This document shows positions 26,425 through 52,458 of a stretch of DNA of 64,000 nucleotides, in pieces. A program made the translations under genes and the position numbers. The notes under the pieces were generated by a model, which was given only the letters and a program-made list of their open reading frames with translations, ran no database searches and had not been told where the DNA came from. Source of the stretch: Rotaria socialis (Eukaryota > Rotifera > Eurotatoria > Philodinida > Philodinidae); contig CAJNYU010002640.1 in NCBI GenBank assembly GCA_905331475.1, forward strand, positions 62,001 to 126,000, read 5' to 3'. The first letter of the stretch is position 1. Each line of letters starts with the position of its first letter.

Positions 26425-28297
26425 TTATGATAATGGACGAATTTGTGAGATATGTTTCCGATCAAATGGGCAATCCGAAAGTAAACTTGGTCGTTTTATC
26501 ATAGTAGCACATGTATTACACAATATGCATTCACATGGCAGTAATTGCGTATCAGCTAAATGTTCATGACAAATTAAACATAATTCTCGAGCATTTGATA
26601 CTTTATTGAAATCTAATTTTTCTTGTGAACTAAAATTATATAAATAAATTGATGTTACTTGTCCATATAAATCAAAAAATGGATATAAAGTTAAATTGGA
26701 AATTTCCGATGATGGTATTTGGCTTTTGAGTTGTATTGGCAGACGATTATTAATTGAAAGATTAACATGACCATGCAAATCAAACCAAAATGCTAGTTCA
26801 TCATACATTGATATATCTGCATTTATATCAGAATCAATAAACCATTTTGATGATGAATATTGTTCCGTAAGTGCTGTTGCATCTTCAGGTAAATTTCTAT
26901 TTTTTAATGATGCTGGATTACATGTTGTTAAACCAAATAGAAGTATTGAAGATATATTTGTATCGCAATTCATTACTCTACAAATAAGCATCTCATTTAA
27001 TTTCATTGGTGTATTTAAAAATGCATAACTTGACTTGATTTTAAGATTATCCACACATGCAATACGATTATTATTTGTTAATATAACATTATGATTCGTT
27101 GATGACATAAATGTTAATTTATGTTGAGCATTTGATGAAAATAAATAATTAAAATATTGAAGTTGAGAAATATTACTATTATCATTTAGATTTTTAGTGA
27201 CAAAATCAATAATACTACCATGAATTGATATAGGCAAACCCTCATTAATTATTGTTTGATCTGGTAATGTTGCTTCATCAATTATTTCGATTTGATCTGT
27301 TTTGCCATATACTTCACAAAATAAATAGTAAGGTCCATTATGCTCATTAATTGTTAAAACTGCCTGAGCTGGAGTTGTTTGACCATATCCACCAACATAG
27401 ATTTGGCCATCTAAACCAAAAGAAAAAGTAAATAATTTAGTTTTAGTTGATTATTTTAATAATAACAAATGAGAATTTTTCAAAATTTTAAAAGAAACTT
27501 AAAATTAATATATACTGAAAATAGAGATTGTTTGAAATCGATACCATTTTATGACGAAATGTAAAAACTGTAAGTTTTGATATTAACCTAGATGTAAAGT
27601 GTTGTTCTATTAGAATATATTTAATCGGACTAGATTCTTCATTAGGTGAAGATAAATACTTAACAGATAACCATATTAGTTCTACTTGAAAGTTACATCA
27701 TCATTCATTTCTTTTTTGTATTTTTCCCTATAGAAGATTTGATTCTATATTTTTAATTGAAACTTGACTTATGAAATCTGGGGATTCTTTTTTTCTTAAT
27801 AAAATATGACTCGATGTATACTAGTTGTATGTACAATTTCTTCTAAAATAACGCGCATCTGATTACCATAAGCATAGTATACATAAATAATTGGTGATGT
27901 TCGTAGAAGTTCATCAGGACAGGCACGTAACCAATATCCACCTTGGTCTAAATAAACAAAAAGTCAATAGCTTCAATTTTATCTATAATATCAATAAACC
28001 TGTTAGGTGTTTAAAAGCTAAAGTTGGCAATGTTTCTTGGGTAAATTGTGTTTTAGGATCTTGCAGACAAAATCCAACACGAAGACTTCCAATCCAATCA
28101 ACTTCTTTTTGGCGGTGTTTTAAAAAAACTTTTTCATATGAACGTACAGTTCGACAACTGAATACAATAGCATCTCCAAAACCTGATGATCTAGTTGCTT
28201 GTCGGTTATTATTTGCAAGTGTTATACCTTTTCCATGGAGTTCATTAAATCGTAAAGGCTCTGGTTTGCCCATAACACGACGTGAAGGTTTAGGCAT
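26425..28297 (-). CDS. Neuralized-like E3 ubiquitin ligase (2 NHR + RING)
   Basis: Neuralized proteins ubiquitinate Notch ligands (Delta/Serrate) to drive their endocytosis; they act at the inner face of the plasma membrane and endosomes. Exons 28297-28000, 27947-27867 and 27410-26425 (introns 52 and 456 bp, all phase 1) give 454 residues. NHR1 spans about residues 13-165 (LRFNELHGKGITLANNN, ... WIGSLRVGFCLQDP, ... DGQIYVGGYG). NHR2, about 190-355, shows ILLFGLTTCNPASLKNRNLP, ... DELAFWFDLHGHVNLSINN, ... FFDLYGQVTSIYL. The C-terminal RING-HC finger reads CLICHEHLADTQLLPCECIL..C, then C..FDR; its cysteines are present. The intron 2 donor is GTAATC at 27866, required by phase. The protein is shorter than insect Neuralized (about 750 residues) but has the full domain set, so it could be the NEURL1 or NEURL1B type. 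Confidence 0.88.
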
Positions 28298-29800
28298 TTT
28301 GTTTTTCGAATCGTTTGTTTTTATCAAAATATCAAGACAAAACAGAAACTATTTACTATTTTCTCTTTTTCTTCCTACGTTAAAAAACCTAAAAATGTCA
28401 TCTAGCGCCACCAATATTCTAAACTGCTTACTATTGGTGTATAGTAAGAATCCATTCCGTTAGTCGAATGCAGTTCTTTCTTTTTTTTTGTTCTCTTGAT
28501 ATACATTTGCTTTACCCGTTCTATCGTTTGCATATTTCTTTTTGTACAATATAGTGATAGATCTGTCGTTTTTAATATTTTTCTTTGATTGACTTTAGAC
28601 TTAAATCAGGTATATCGAATACATCATTGATGTTTGATTTGATTTGTTAAGTTCTAAGATAAAGTAGAGCGATTTTGAAAAGAAAAATCAAACAAATGTC
28701 GATTTATCACGTAAGTGAAGATTACGTTGCTTCCATATCATTTGTTCTAAGACGGGAAAACTAGAAAGAAAAATCTGATTTCCATTTCTCCGTATGAATG
28801 TTGTTGCAGTAGTTTACGTTGTTTAGCATTTTCTTTCATTCATTTATTGTTTTTCTGGCGAATATAGGACAAGTCGGTCAACCGATTACATACGAAGATT
28901 GACGAACGTAATCGCATGTCCGATAAGTAAGCGACGTCCTGATGACCTCTTCTTCATTCTTTTCTTCCCTTCTCTGTGGCCACCTCTTACTAACTATTTC
29001 CTCATTCTGCCGCCTACATAGTCAGACAAACATATATGTACTGGAAGATCGTGACGATTGAGCAGTTACGATCGCAAACATTCTTTTCCTCAGTCGATGT
29101 CTATGACCGAACGAAGGGGAAAAAATTCTTCTTTTTTTTTTGGGATGAGAATTATCATTATACTCGTTTGGTTGAACAGATCGATCGATGATGGAAAGCA
29201 GACATTTGTTATATTATTATTATTATTCATAGTAAAGAAACAATACAGATTATAGTCGAAATATCTTAGCAATTATTTTCTTTCTATTGAATGCGTCTCT
29301 TTGACACCTTTTTTTCTGCTGTCTATAATCGATAGCGAAACAATTTTTTTCTTTTTTCAATGGCAATTAAACATTCGAAAAAAAAAAGAACACCGACCCT
29401 ATGCTCATTTCTCATCAGTCATGATTACACTAATAGCTTTGCCTGATGCATGCATGTGTCGATTCTTCTTATGTTCATATTCGCGCTTTTTCTCTTTCTC
29501 GTGTTTCTTAATTTCTCAACGGGGCGTCATCTTAAACGTTCTTTGCTCATATTCATTTTTCTTCGGTGTTCATAATGAAAAAAATTGTCAAGGCTCTTCA
29601 TTTTTTTTCTTTTTGAGTTCAACTTATATTGACCATCGATTGTCTGTTTGTATCTAGATATTTACACACAAATAAAATATCAACTTGTCGATAAATCATG
29701 CGACGATTTGTGTATATGTATCTCTTTTCACCGATATTGCTATTCTTATGAAGGTGTCATTTGTAAATCACTGACGAAAAAAACAAAAAGAAAGAAAGAC
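28298..29800. other. Intergenic region between divergent NEURL and ARHGAP39
   Basis: About 1.5 kb holding both divergent 5' regions. No gene recognised; short ORFs are low-complexity (pyrimidine-rich). Confidence 0.5.
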
Positions 29801-37020
<7,220 letters not shown>

Positions 37021-37191
37021 CTTTTGGTTAGATTTTTTCCTATTCTTATCCTAGGCAAATTCTGTTTGTTTGTGTTTTGGAATCATCTATCTTTCTCTTT
37101 CTCGATATATATATACATATAAATGCTCATGCTCTTCCTGATCTCGTTTTTTTTTGGTTTATTTGTTTTTCCTTCTTTCTTTTACACCTGT

Positions 37192-37234
<43 letters not shown>

Positions 37235-38251
37235 TGTCTTCGATTGACCAGTCTAGCATTTAAGACATTTTGTCGCTGGAATCTCGCACATATCTATACG
37301 CATATGCTTCTTGTTGTTTGTTGTTTCTCTCCCTCTCTATATCTTGTGCTCAGGAACTTGTGTGTGTTTGTAAACAGAACAGTTTTTACAAGCTTTATGC
37401 AAACAAATACTTAAAGAACTAACGGTAACATAATAAAATCCGACGCTAGTCATGGAATATTATTTGAAGTATATATCGGATTAAAATTATTTCGTGTTCA
37501 TAGCCTTGTAAAAAGAAAATTGAAGATGTTTTGATAAATAAAAATAAGAAAAAAATAAAAAGATCCAATATTTATGAAACATGATGATAGAGGTACACAA
37601 CATTTTTATTTGTAGATAGAATTATGAATAAGTTACAGATATACAACAAAAAAAGGGTAGATTTTATTTGACATCGAAGATTTAATTAGTAATGGAAACT
37701 AAAGATGCGTGTTTTCCCCCCTTTCCAAATAAAGAGATAATGCTTTTAGCTGAGACAAAGAACAGGAATACAAATGTGCTATGCCTCACTAGTTTAACTT
37801 ACTAAAATATTGACTGAAGATGCTTGCATGCCAAACTGCGATCTCACTGAATTGATGTTAATCAAAAAAGTTATTTTAAGAATAAAGTGAAATTTTTTTC
37901 TAAATGGACTAAATACTTTGAAGATTCAAGTTAAATTCAACTACTTTCTCGAAATAAACTTTCAGTAATCTGGTAAAGTAGAAATGAATCGATGAGCACT
38001 CCTAGTTTGATTATGCTTTAACTGTTATTAAATGCATGCATGTCTAGATTAGTGTCTATTGCGACACAGTATATAATTGATTGGCCTACATTTAAATATC
38101 CAACTGTGCCATTAGCACATTGTTCAAGCCTTTTGTTAGAATTTTTGCTTGGCAAAAAATAACGCTAGGATGAGCAGTTTACTAGATAACTCTATCATGT
38201 TATGTATCTTGATTAGTTCGTGATTGAATTTTCCTATTTCTAGATAAAATC
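37021..38251. other. Intergenic region between ARHGAP39 and PSMG4
   Basis: ARHGAP39 3'UTR and the PSMG4 upstream region. A perfect (TA)n microsatellite sits at about 37194-37231. An acceptor-like TTTCCTATTTCTAG ends about 8 bases before the PSMG4 ATG, consistent with a 5'UTR intron or trans-splice site. Confidence 0.55.
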
Positions 38252-38707
38252 ATGGCATCTACAATGAATAATGGTGAGCTAGTTAATAATTCATCTTTTG
38301 CTATTGATCAATCAACAATAACAAATGGAATTAAAATAACTGAATTTTCACGTCGTATAGGAGATCAACTAATTCTTTATCAAATTATTCGTTATCCAGA
38401 TCGGTGCCTTTTTATCTGGATTGGAACATCATCCTGTGATATATCAAATTTAGCTATGACAATGCCTAGAATGACATCATCATCGTCATCGTCTTCATCA
38501 AATGAATTTCTAGGAACAACACTTTTTGGTGTCGACTTTTATGAGCAATCATTGTCATTAAGTAAAAAAGTTGCACGCCGTTTAGGTGGTCAAAAACAAA
38601 TCTATATTAGTCTTAATCTATCGAACGATGCTGATAATGAAATGTTATTAGGTGAAATTGAACAAGCTCTTTTTGAGCATATACGTCAAAATGAACAAGA
38701 TTATTGA
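38252..38707 (+). CDS. PSMG4: Proteasome assembly chaperone 4
   Basis: PAC4 heterodimerises with PAC3 and helps form the alpha-ring of the 20S proteasome in the cytosol. Single-exon, 151 residues. The family pattern is visible: ITEFSRRIGDQLILYQIIRY, then CLFIWIG (human LFLWVG), LAMTMPRM, TTLFGVDFYEQSLSLSKKVARRL and QIYISLNL, ending in an acidic helix (ALFEHIRQNEQDY). It is slightly longer than the human protein (123) owing to an N-terminal extension and a poly-Ser loop (about residues 75-82). Start is the first ATG after the acceptor-like site; the N-terminal Asn/Ser-rich stretch is likely disordered. Confidence 0.85.
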   Translation: MASTMNNGELVNNSSFAIDQSTITNGIKITEFSRRIGDQLILYQIIRYPDRCLFIWIGTSSCDISNLAMTMPRMTSSSSSSSSNEFLGTTLFGVDFYEQSLSLSKKVARRLGGQKQIYISLNLSNDADNEMLLGEIEQALFEHIRQNEQDY

Positions 38708-41214
38708 AAAAAAAAAAATTTTTTTTTCTGTTTTTTTTATAGAAGAATCATAAACTCGACACAAAGATTGAAGTAACTCTTCATTCGTATCTGTGATCTA
38801 TTTTATAAGTAATAAAATATGGAAAAAGAAAAAATATCTATTTCTTTTTGTTCATGTGATGACGTATAAAGTCAAGAAAAAGCGAGTTCTTTAACTACAA
38901 AAGAAGGAAAATAGACTAATACATGTTATCTTTTATATTGAAATTTTGAACAGCCTAATAAATCATAAATGTTGACGTGCTCAATTTATGAATAATTCTA
39001 ATACTTATTTTCATGAATTATGTAAAAACAAATGTCTGAATGATCTATAGATTTCGTTCATGCCTATCATGTTTGTTATTTTTTCAAAACTGGATATGAT
39101 GAATAACTCGAAAAATAGAAGAATCTATTCTTACACTTATGTTTATTTTCTCAGCTAATCAAGCAAAATATTCATGAAAAAAAATAAGCCTGTATAGCAA
39201 ATTTGCTCGAATCCTATGTCATGATATCTATATATTACAATATTCTTTACGCTGATTGCATATTTTAATAATAGAAGACAAACAAATGTATTCAAAGCTG
39301 AACTCGACAATATCAAATAATATGATTCCTGTCGTACAATAAAAAAAAGTAGGTTCTTACAAAAATAGATTGAAATAAGTAAAGAATCTCAATTATGGCT
39401 TTAATCGAATCAATTAATATGTGTTTTATATCTCAAAGAACAAACCAAGAAGAAGTCTTAGTAATTCTTTGTATGATAAGAAAAATACACTGACATATAG
39501 AATTAAAATCAAGAAATCTTATTCTTCTGTTTTTTCGACCATCCCATGATGAGTTGCTTGTTATAGCGCATTATTCTCAAATATATTAATTTGTTTGAAA
39601 AGCTAAAGTGACCTTTAATCCTTTTTTCTTTATCCCTCATAAAGACATCATGTTCTTATTGGTTAACAACAAGTTGCTTTTTTTTTATTCCTTAAATAAC
39701 AATTACTGCAGGAACATCACGCTGAGAATAGTAGTGGGGCTGTCTTTTCGATATTTATATATATATATATTTGCATTCCTTCTACTAGATAACCTTTTAT
39801 CTAATAGAATAGTTATCATTTGTTTTCTTCAAATGGTTTCATATATTTTATATTTAAATTTAGTTTTTTGCGAAATCTAAGATACAAAAAGTGCTCATAG
39901 TCGAGCACACAAATTATTTAGTCCCAAGAGAAATGCATATGGCTGTAGTTTCTAATTAACTAACGTTGATTGAATCAGCTGCAAAAATAATACCAATATA
40001 AATATATTAGATAAATATTTGTTTGTAGGAACGAAGGATGCATCTTCATGTTTCACTCAATTGATAAATATATTAAGTGCTTGATTCCTAATCGATACTC
40101 TTTATTGTACTATTCATTTTTTCGTGATTAGCAATATCTATCTATCTAGTTAGTTACCTAACGAAAGAATCGATCTGACATTTATTAGATCGAGACATTC
40201 TTTTCTTTCATCATTAAATATATCATTATTCTATCTGTATCTTCATTGACACAAGATACCATAGATGTCAAATATGCGATGTATCAATATGTCTAATCAT
40301 CTGTCAGTGATAATACAATGCTCATTAGCCTTCAATCAGATTTTCATCTGGATCTGATAATAAGAATTATTCAATCTAACTAACAATTTTCCTCAATGAT
40401 CAATCAAAAGATTATTTAGCGCATTTATTAACATGATTTGTGATTTTTTTTCGTAGGTAGTTAATATTGTTCGATGTCTCATGTTTGTTATTCTTTGTTT
40501 TCTGAGTAGATTTATTATCTGTAAATAGTCCCTGGAGAGAATAGAATAAAATCTCCATACATTTGTGTCAAAATGGATTATTACTATCTGATTGATTGTT
40601 CAAATAGGTATTAAAGCTGAGAAAAAAACTCAAATGAGTTTGCACATAAGTCATTTGTTATTAGAACTAACCAAAGCCATCGTATCATATGAAATTGTAT
40701 TCCTAACTTCTCATATAAATCTTTTTCTAAGTAGATTATTATTTATAATAGTGAAATCTAGTTATATCTTGTATTCGAAACTGATTTATTCATGTCAAAA
40801 GAAAAGACAAAAAAAAAGAAAAGATTGTGAGCAGAGAAGAAAAACACGACGCGAATATAATTATAGTAAATAAAGAATAGGTAGCAGCAAATAATAGAAT
40901 AGCAAACAAAAAAGACTTTTTTGTATATTGAGATAACTAGATTATTATTTTGCACTCTTTTTCTCTTTCGTTTTAGAAGAATATACATACATAAATAACG
41001 ATACATACAAAAAAAAACAGATCTGAAATTTTCTTTTTGTGTTTTTTGTAAAAGCAACCAAATAAATGAATTTGTTTTTTTCGTATACATTATGCGAGAA
41101 AAACGAAAAGTATAGTGAGTGAAACAGATCGACATAAGATCAATTGATACATACATCTGACAACATATACAAAACGATATTTAATGAGAACAGAGAGCGA
41201 AAGCGAGTGAAAGT

Positions 41215-41247
<33 letters not shown>

Positions 41248-41553
41248 AGAGAGAGAGGGAGAGAGAGAGAGGGAGAGAGAGATAAGAATATGGAATAATA
41301 CACTATTTGTAATTTCTTTTCTATTAATTTGGCAGAAATACAAATGTAATGCACTTGAACAAAATACTTCGGCTTTTGATTTTTCACTGTCTATCGGACC
41401 TTACACAAGGGAGGTCACAAGAAAGAGAAAGAGAGTCACTGGATTGTCTGATAAACACGAGTATTGAATAAAGGCAAAAAGAAAAAGAAAGAAAAAAAAA
41501 AGATATGTAAAAAGTCTTTGTTTTGTTCATACTTATATTTGAGCATGCTTGTC
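38708..41553. other. Intergenic region between PSMG4 and GNAO1
   Basis: About 2.8 kb between convergent genes. No gene recognised. A (GA)n microsatellite lies at 41213-41282 and a short (TA)n run near 39756-39770. ORFs crossing the GA tract on both strands are artefacts of the repeat. Confidence 0.5.
41213..41282. repeat. (GA)n microsatellite
   Basis: Nearly perfect GA dinucleotide tract with occasional GGGA interruptions, 3' of the GNAO1 stop. Confidence 0.9.
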
Positions 41554-43126
41554 CTAATATAAACCACAGCCACGAAGATTTAATGTAATAATAACCTAAT
41601 AATACAACACAAACAGAAACGACGAAATAGATCATTTTTTCTTTTTGATAAATAAGCTCTTTCTTACATCTGTAACAGCATCAAAGACAAATTGCACATT
41701 TTGTGTATCTGTCGCACATGTGTGATGACAATAAACTTCTTTCTGTGTTGATTTATTCTTAGCAACAAATTGTGCTTGAATATATTCTGCAGCTGGATCA
41801 TATTCATTTGGTCCTGTGTATTCACGAAAACAGAGTGTTAATGGTGAACGTTTTATTTTTTCTTCGAATAAATCTTTTTTATTCAAAAATAATATTATGC
41901 CAGTATAAACAAACCTAAAAAAAAATTATTCAAGAAAAATTTGAAGAGCAACTAGCTGAAGAAAATTACAAACCATTTATTATTACAAATACTATCAAAT
42001 AGACGTAATGATTCATGCATACGATTAGTCGACTCATCTTCATATAATACTTGATCATATTCTGAAAGTGCTACACAAAATATAATAGCAGTAACATCTT
42101 CAAAACAATGAATCCTATTTGAATAGTAAACAAAAAAAAAGAAAGATATATTGAATAAAATTTCATTTTAGAAATTAATCTAACAAACCATTTCTTTCTT
42201 TCAGATCGTTGTCCTCCGACATCAAATAATCGAAAGTTCAAATTTTTAAATGAAAAATTAATTTCAACAATCCCAGTTGTTTTAACACGCGTCCGTAATA
42301 TATCTTGTTCATTAGGCAAGAAGTCTTGTGAACCAATACGATACAATTGATCGAGAAAATATTGTGCCGAATCATTTAATTGATATTCATTACTACGTAA
42401 AAAACATTGTTGAACACCAGTGTCGGCCCATAAACGTTCCATCGATGATAGTAATTCACTATTGAATGGTTCAGTATCTTTCATACGTTGTATGACTTCA
42501 AGCACACGTTGAGCATCAGCTTCTCTTTCAACTGATGCAAATTGTATATTGAGCATATTCATAGCGCGTATGATAGCGCCCAACGATTGAATAGTATTTG
42601 AATACACAACTGGACGATACTGTTCAAATTCTTCTTTTGTATAGCCATGTTGATGAATAATACGCATTTGTTTAACAATTGTTGATTTACCCGATTCACC
42701 AGCACCTAAATTTTTCAAAACAATAAAAGTTAATATTGAGAAATTCAAGGATCTCTTCTTTTTTGTTTGTTTAATCATACCAAGTAACAAAAGTTTAACA
42801 TCTTTAGCAGCTCGTTCAGCATCTTCTTTTATTAATCGATCGAGTGCTTTGCTGTACTAAAAATTTCAAAAAAAAAAATTCTTTTTTTTTAAATAGAGAA
42901 CATCGATCTATGGTGAAAGAAGCGTTATTTAGTAGTCTTTTTTTTTCAGAAAAATAATAAGATCAATTAAACCTTGTGTTATGTTAATCAAAGAAGTTAA
43001 AATCTATCTATCTTACTCATGAATAACTTCTGCAAGAATAAAAATGAAATATTTTTACATTAAATTTCATAGAAATAGACATACCTCTTTTTGTCGTTTT
43101 TCATCTTGACTTGTTGCACAACCCAT
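41554..43126 (-). CDS. GNAO1: G protein alpha-o subunit
   Basis: Heterotrimeric G protein alpha subunit (Gi/o class) coupling 7TM receptors to effectors at the inner plasma membrane. Six exons: 43126-43085, 42856-42781, 42705-42189, 42114-41974, 41914-41668 and 41595-41554, joined by GT-AG introns of 59-228 bp, give 354 residues, exactly the Go length. N-terminal MGC supplies myristoylation and palmitoylation sites. G1 GAGESGKST; switch [13 protein letters not shown]3 [13 protein letters not shown]4 NKKD; G5 TCATDT. The last, 42-nt exon ends NLRGCGLY, the alpha-o signature with the pertussis-toxin target Cys. Without that micro-exon the frame reads through into a nonsense tail (RKSLFI..). Head-to-head with the KIAA0930 orthologue, 456 bp apart. 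Confidence 0.96.
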
Positions 43127-43582
43127 TGTATTGCTGATAATCAAACTTTCTTTTTCTTTTAGCGAATTGTTTTTTTTACGTTTTAATACAAATAATCATT
43201 GGCACTTTTAGATGCAATACAATACACAAGTAGTAATCATGGAAAAAGAAGACGAAGAAAACAGAAATATTGCGACGCCATGTTTTTTTTCCATATCGGG
43301 AGAAAAAAAATATATATGATTCAACATACATCTAGTGACAATGAATAAATGCTTTGAAAAAATGCATCATAAGAAAGAGTCACTAGTTTTGTGCTGTTTA
43401 ATAAGTTCTTATTCTTATTTGAGAATTTAATATTAGATTTTAATTAAAATTTATTCGTGATTACAAATTATTTTATTATTAGTAGTAAATTAGACCAATT
43501 GACTTTATTTCTAATTTTCATATTTTTTCCTGCGTTTTAGTGTTTTTTATCAAAAAGTCAATTGAATAAATTATCGGGCTAA
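43127..43582. promoter_or_regulatory. Shared upstream region of GNAO1 and KIAA0930
   Basis: 456 bp separates two divergent start codons, so both core promoters and 5'UTRs should lie here. A TATATAT stretch is at about 43310-43317; other elements were not recognised. Confidence 0.4.
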
Positions 43583-48029
<4,447 letters not shown>

Positions 48030-48324
48030 TAATCAATGAATTGAATGGAATTCAAATTAAATAAATAATTATCAATGTGAACATGCAGTCTTTATTTTTT
48101 ATTCATTTATTTTCATGTTCAATTCCTTATCTTTGTTTTTTGTTGTGTACTTTCGGTGTTAGATATACGTGCAATAGTTATATTTATTTATTCAGTCATA
48201 TATTTTGTTTTTTATTTATCAAAAAGAATCGGCAGTGGTTATACATATATGTTTATATACTATCTTATTATTAATTTTTTCATTATATTTTGTCTTTTTA
48301 TTAATATTGAGGCAATACTTAGAT

Positions 48325-50114
48325 ATGTCCGTGTTGAACTTCCTTAATCGTCCATTAAAAGTATTGATTGACTCAAGACTATTTATTTGTCGGTATCAAT
48401 CACAAAGACTATTAGATTTATTAAATAAAAAGGCTGCCATTGAAAATGAATATAATGATGAATTAGAAACATTGCCATTAGGAAATACAATTGAATGGAA
48501 TAAAAAACTAAAATCCTATCGTATGCGAAATCAAGAAAAGAACGCATTAAAACTGTTCGAAGTCGGCATACGAAAGCATCAATTTCAACCAGATTATATA
48601 ACATATATAAGTATGCTTGAAATATGTAAAGATATCAAAGATGTTGATAGTGGACAATATATACATCGAATTATTAATAAATCATCCGTTCGCGACAACA
48701 GTCGTTTGCAACTTGTTTTAATGGTATGATTATTTATTAACTATTTCGTTTCAAAAATAGAAAAGAAAACAAATTCTCTTATTCTTCTTCTTCTTCATCA
48801 TTAAGGAAATGTATATGAAATGTGGAGATGTAGATGGTGCTCGAGAAATGTTTGATTCATTAAAGCATCGAACAGTTGTGGAATATAATGCAGTAATGAC
48901 GTAAGTTCTTCAAAATGTGACGAAAAATGAAGAAATTTTTATTATGAGAAAATTCTAAAATATTTTTGAATTGTACTTTCTACCTAGAGCTTACAATACT
49001 CATCAAAATCCTCAAGGTGCGATAGATCTCTTCTATGAAATGCAACAAACAGACAAAACGAAACCTAATAATGTATCGTTTATGTTATTTTTTCAAGCAT
49101 GTATTAAACTGCAATTATTTGAAAAAGGCAAAGCATTACATGAAGAACTTAAACAGAAAACATCAAATTACATCAAAAATAAGGTTAGACATTGATTCTA
49201 TTTTGACAGGTTTTGCCTACCATGAAAATTATATGTGAATTTCGATTGCATTTGTACGTGGAAATAAAAAAAGAAAATTTGCTTCTATTATTAGCAACAA
49301 AATTCCAGTATACGAATCTTTTTCTAAATATAATTATCAATAGTAACATATTGTCAATTGTTATCAGATGAACAAGAGACAATATTAATTATAATCAATT
49401 CTCATCCAATATAGAACAACGACAATTGACAGGCGTCTCAAATACTACAGAAGTATCTCTATAATTGACAAACGTAACTGTTACGGTTTAAAGAAAATTA
49501 AATTTTCTTTTTTTTATTATTATAGAACTTCAGTAAAGATAAGTAACATAACTGTCAACTCTCGATTAGATCTCACGAAAGAAATTTTCTAAATAATATT
49601 TTCATCAATTAAAACAAAAAAACTTTCGAATTTCAAAAATATAGTTCTTTTTCCATTGTCATAACAACTATTCATGATATGAGCTTTCGTTAAGAACATG
49701 AATTAGCTAAGAAAACAAAAATTTTAGTATTGATGTCAATGCAAAAAATGGAATTTATTTTAGGAATTATCGAATCAAATCGTAGCCATGTATATTGCAT
49801 CTGGTGACTATAGCATAGCTGAAGAATATTTTAATCAAATTAAAGAGCCAAGTGTAGCAAACTATGTTGGACTTATGAAGTATTATAATCAGCTAAAAAA
49901 TTGGGAGCAGACAATACAATTATATGATAAAATGAAATTACAACGTAGAAGTCAACCAGACGTGTCAATATATTTAACTGTTCTAACAGCTATAAAAGAA
50001 ATGAAGAATATTGAAGCAGCCAAACAAGTTGAACAAGATTTAATAAAACAAAATCTCTGGCAAAATCATGCTGAAATACAAAATATATTAGGAGAAATCC
50101 TACGAAATATTTAA
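48325..50114 (+). CDS. Pentatricopeptide-repeat (plant-type PPR) protein
   Basis: PPR proteins bind organellar RNA one base per repeat. Exons 48325-48723, 48806-48900, 48988-49183 and 49764-50114 join in phase to 346 residues. An Arg-containing amphipathic N-terminus (MSVLNFLNRPLKVLIDSRLF) suggests mitochondrial import. Helical 31-36-residue repeats are visible: WNKKLKSYRMRNQEKNALKL; EMYMKCGDVDGAREMFDSL; VEYNAVMTAYNTHQNPQGAI; NNVSFMLFFQACIKL; QIVAMYIASGDYSIAEEYFN; YVGLMKYYNQLKNWEQTIQL. The mix of 'YNAVMTAY' and 'MYMKCGDVDGA' repeats is the PLS style of land plants, which is rare in animals. No E or DYW extension follows the last repeat. Spacing is 295 bp from the KIAA0930 gene and 110 bp to the PRMT gene. 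The start is the first in-frame ATG after an AG at 48321-48322. RNA target unknown. Confidence 0.88.
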
Positions 50115-50224
50115 TAAATAGTAAACTAAACTTTTGTTATTTGTTTTCAAAATAAAAATAAAAATAAATCAATGAATTGTTCTTCCTCAGAACAGACGCT
50201 GAATATTTCTTTGGTTTTCAGATA

Positions 50225-52282
<2,058 letters not shown>

Positions 52283-52458
52283 AATACTCATTGTTTATTT
52301 TTGTCGATAGATGACAATTAAACTCATACATGTTTTTGTATTTAAATAAAACACATGTGCATGCTTGTTTAGTCAATAGATAGACCTGAATGCCTAATAA
52401 AAAACAATGCTGTCTTTTGTTTTTGTCATTTTTTTCTAGTCTAGATATATATATATAT

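Noticed and set aside
29058-29657. Plus and minus ORFs upstream of ARHGAP39
   Set aside because: Pyrimidine-rich, Phe/Ser/Leu low-complexity translations with no domain or splice support.
41140-41467. ORFs on both strands across the GA tract
   Set aside because: Repeat-generated Arg/Glu and Leu/Ser runs with no other coding signal.
41635-41667. Alpha-o ending in a Lys-rich tail by direct read-through
   Set aside because: The read-through crosses a GTAAGA donor, and the true NLRGCGLY exon lies 72 bp further on.
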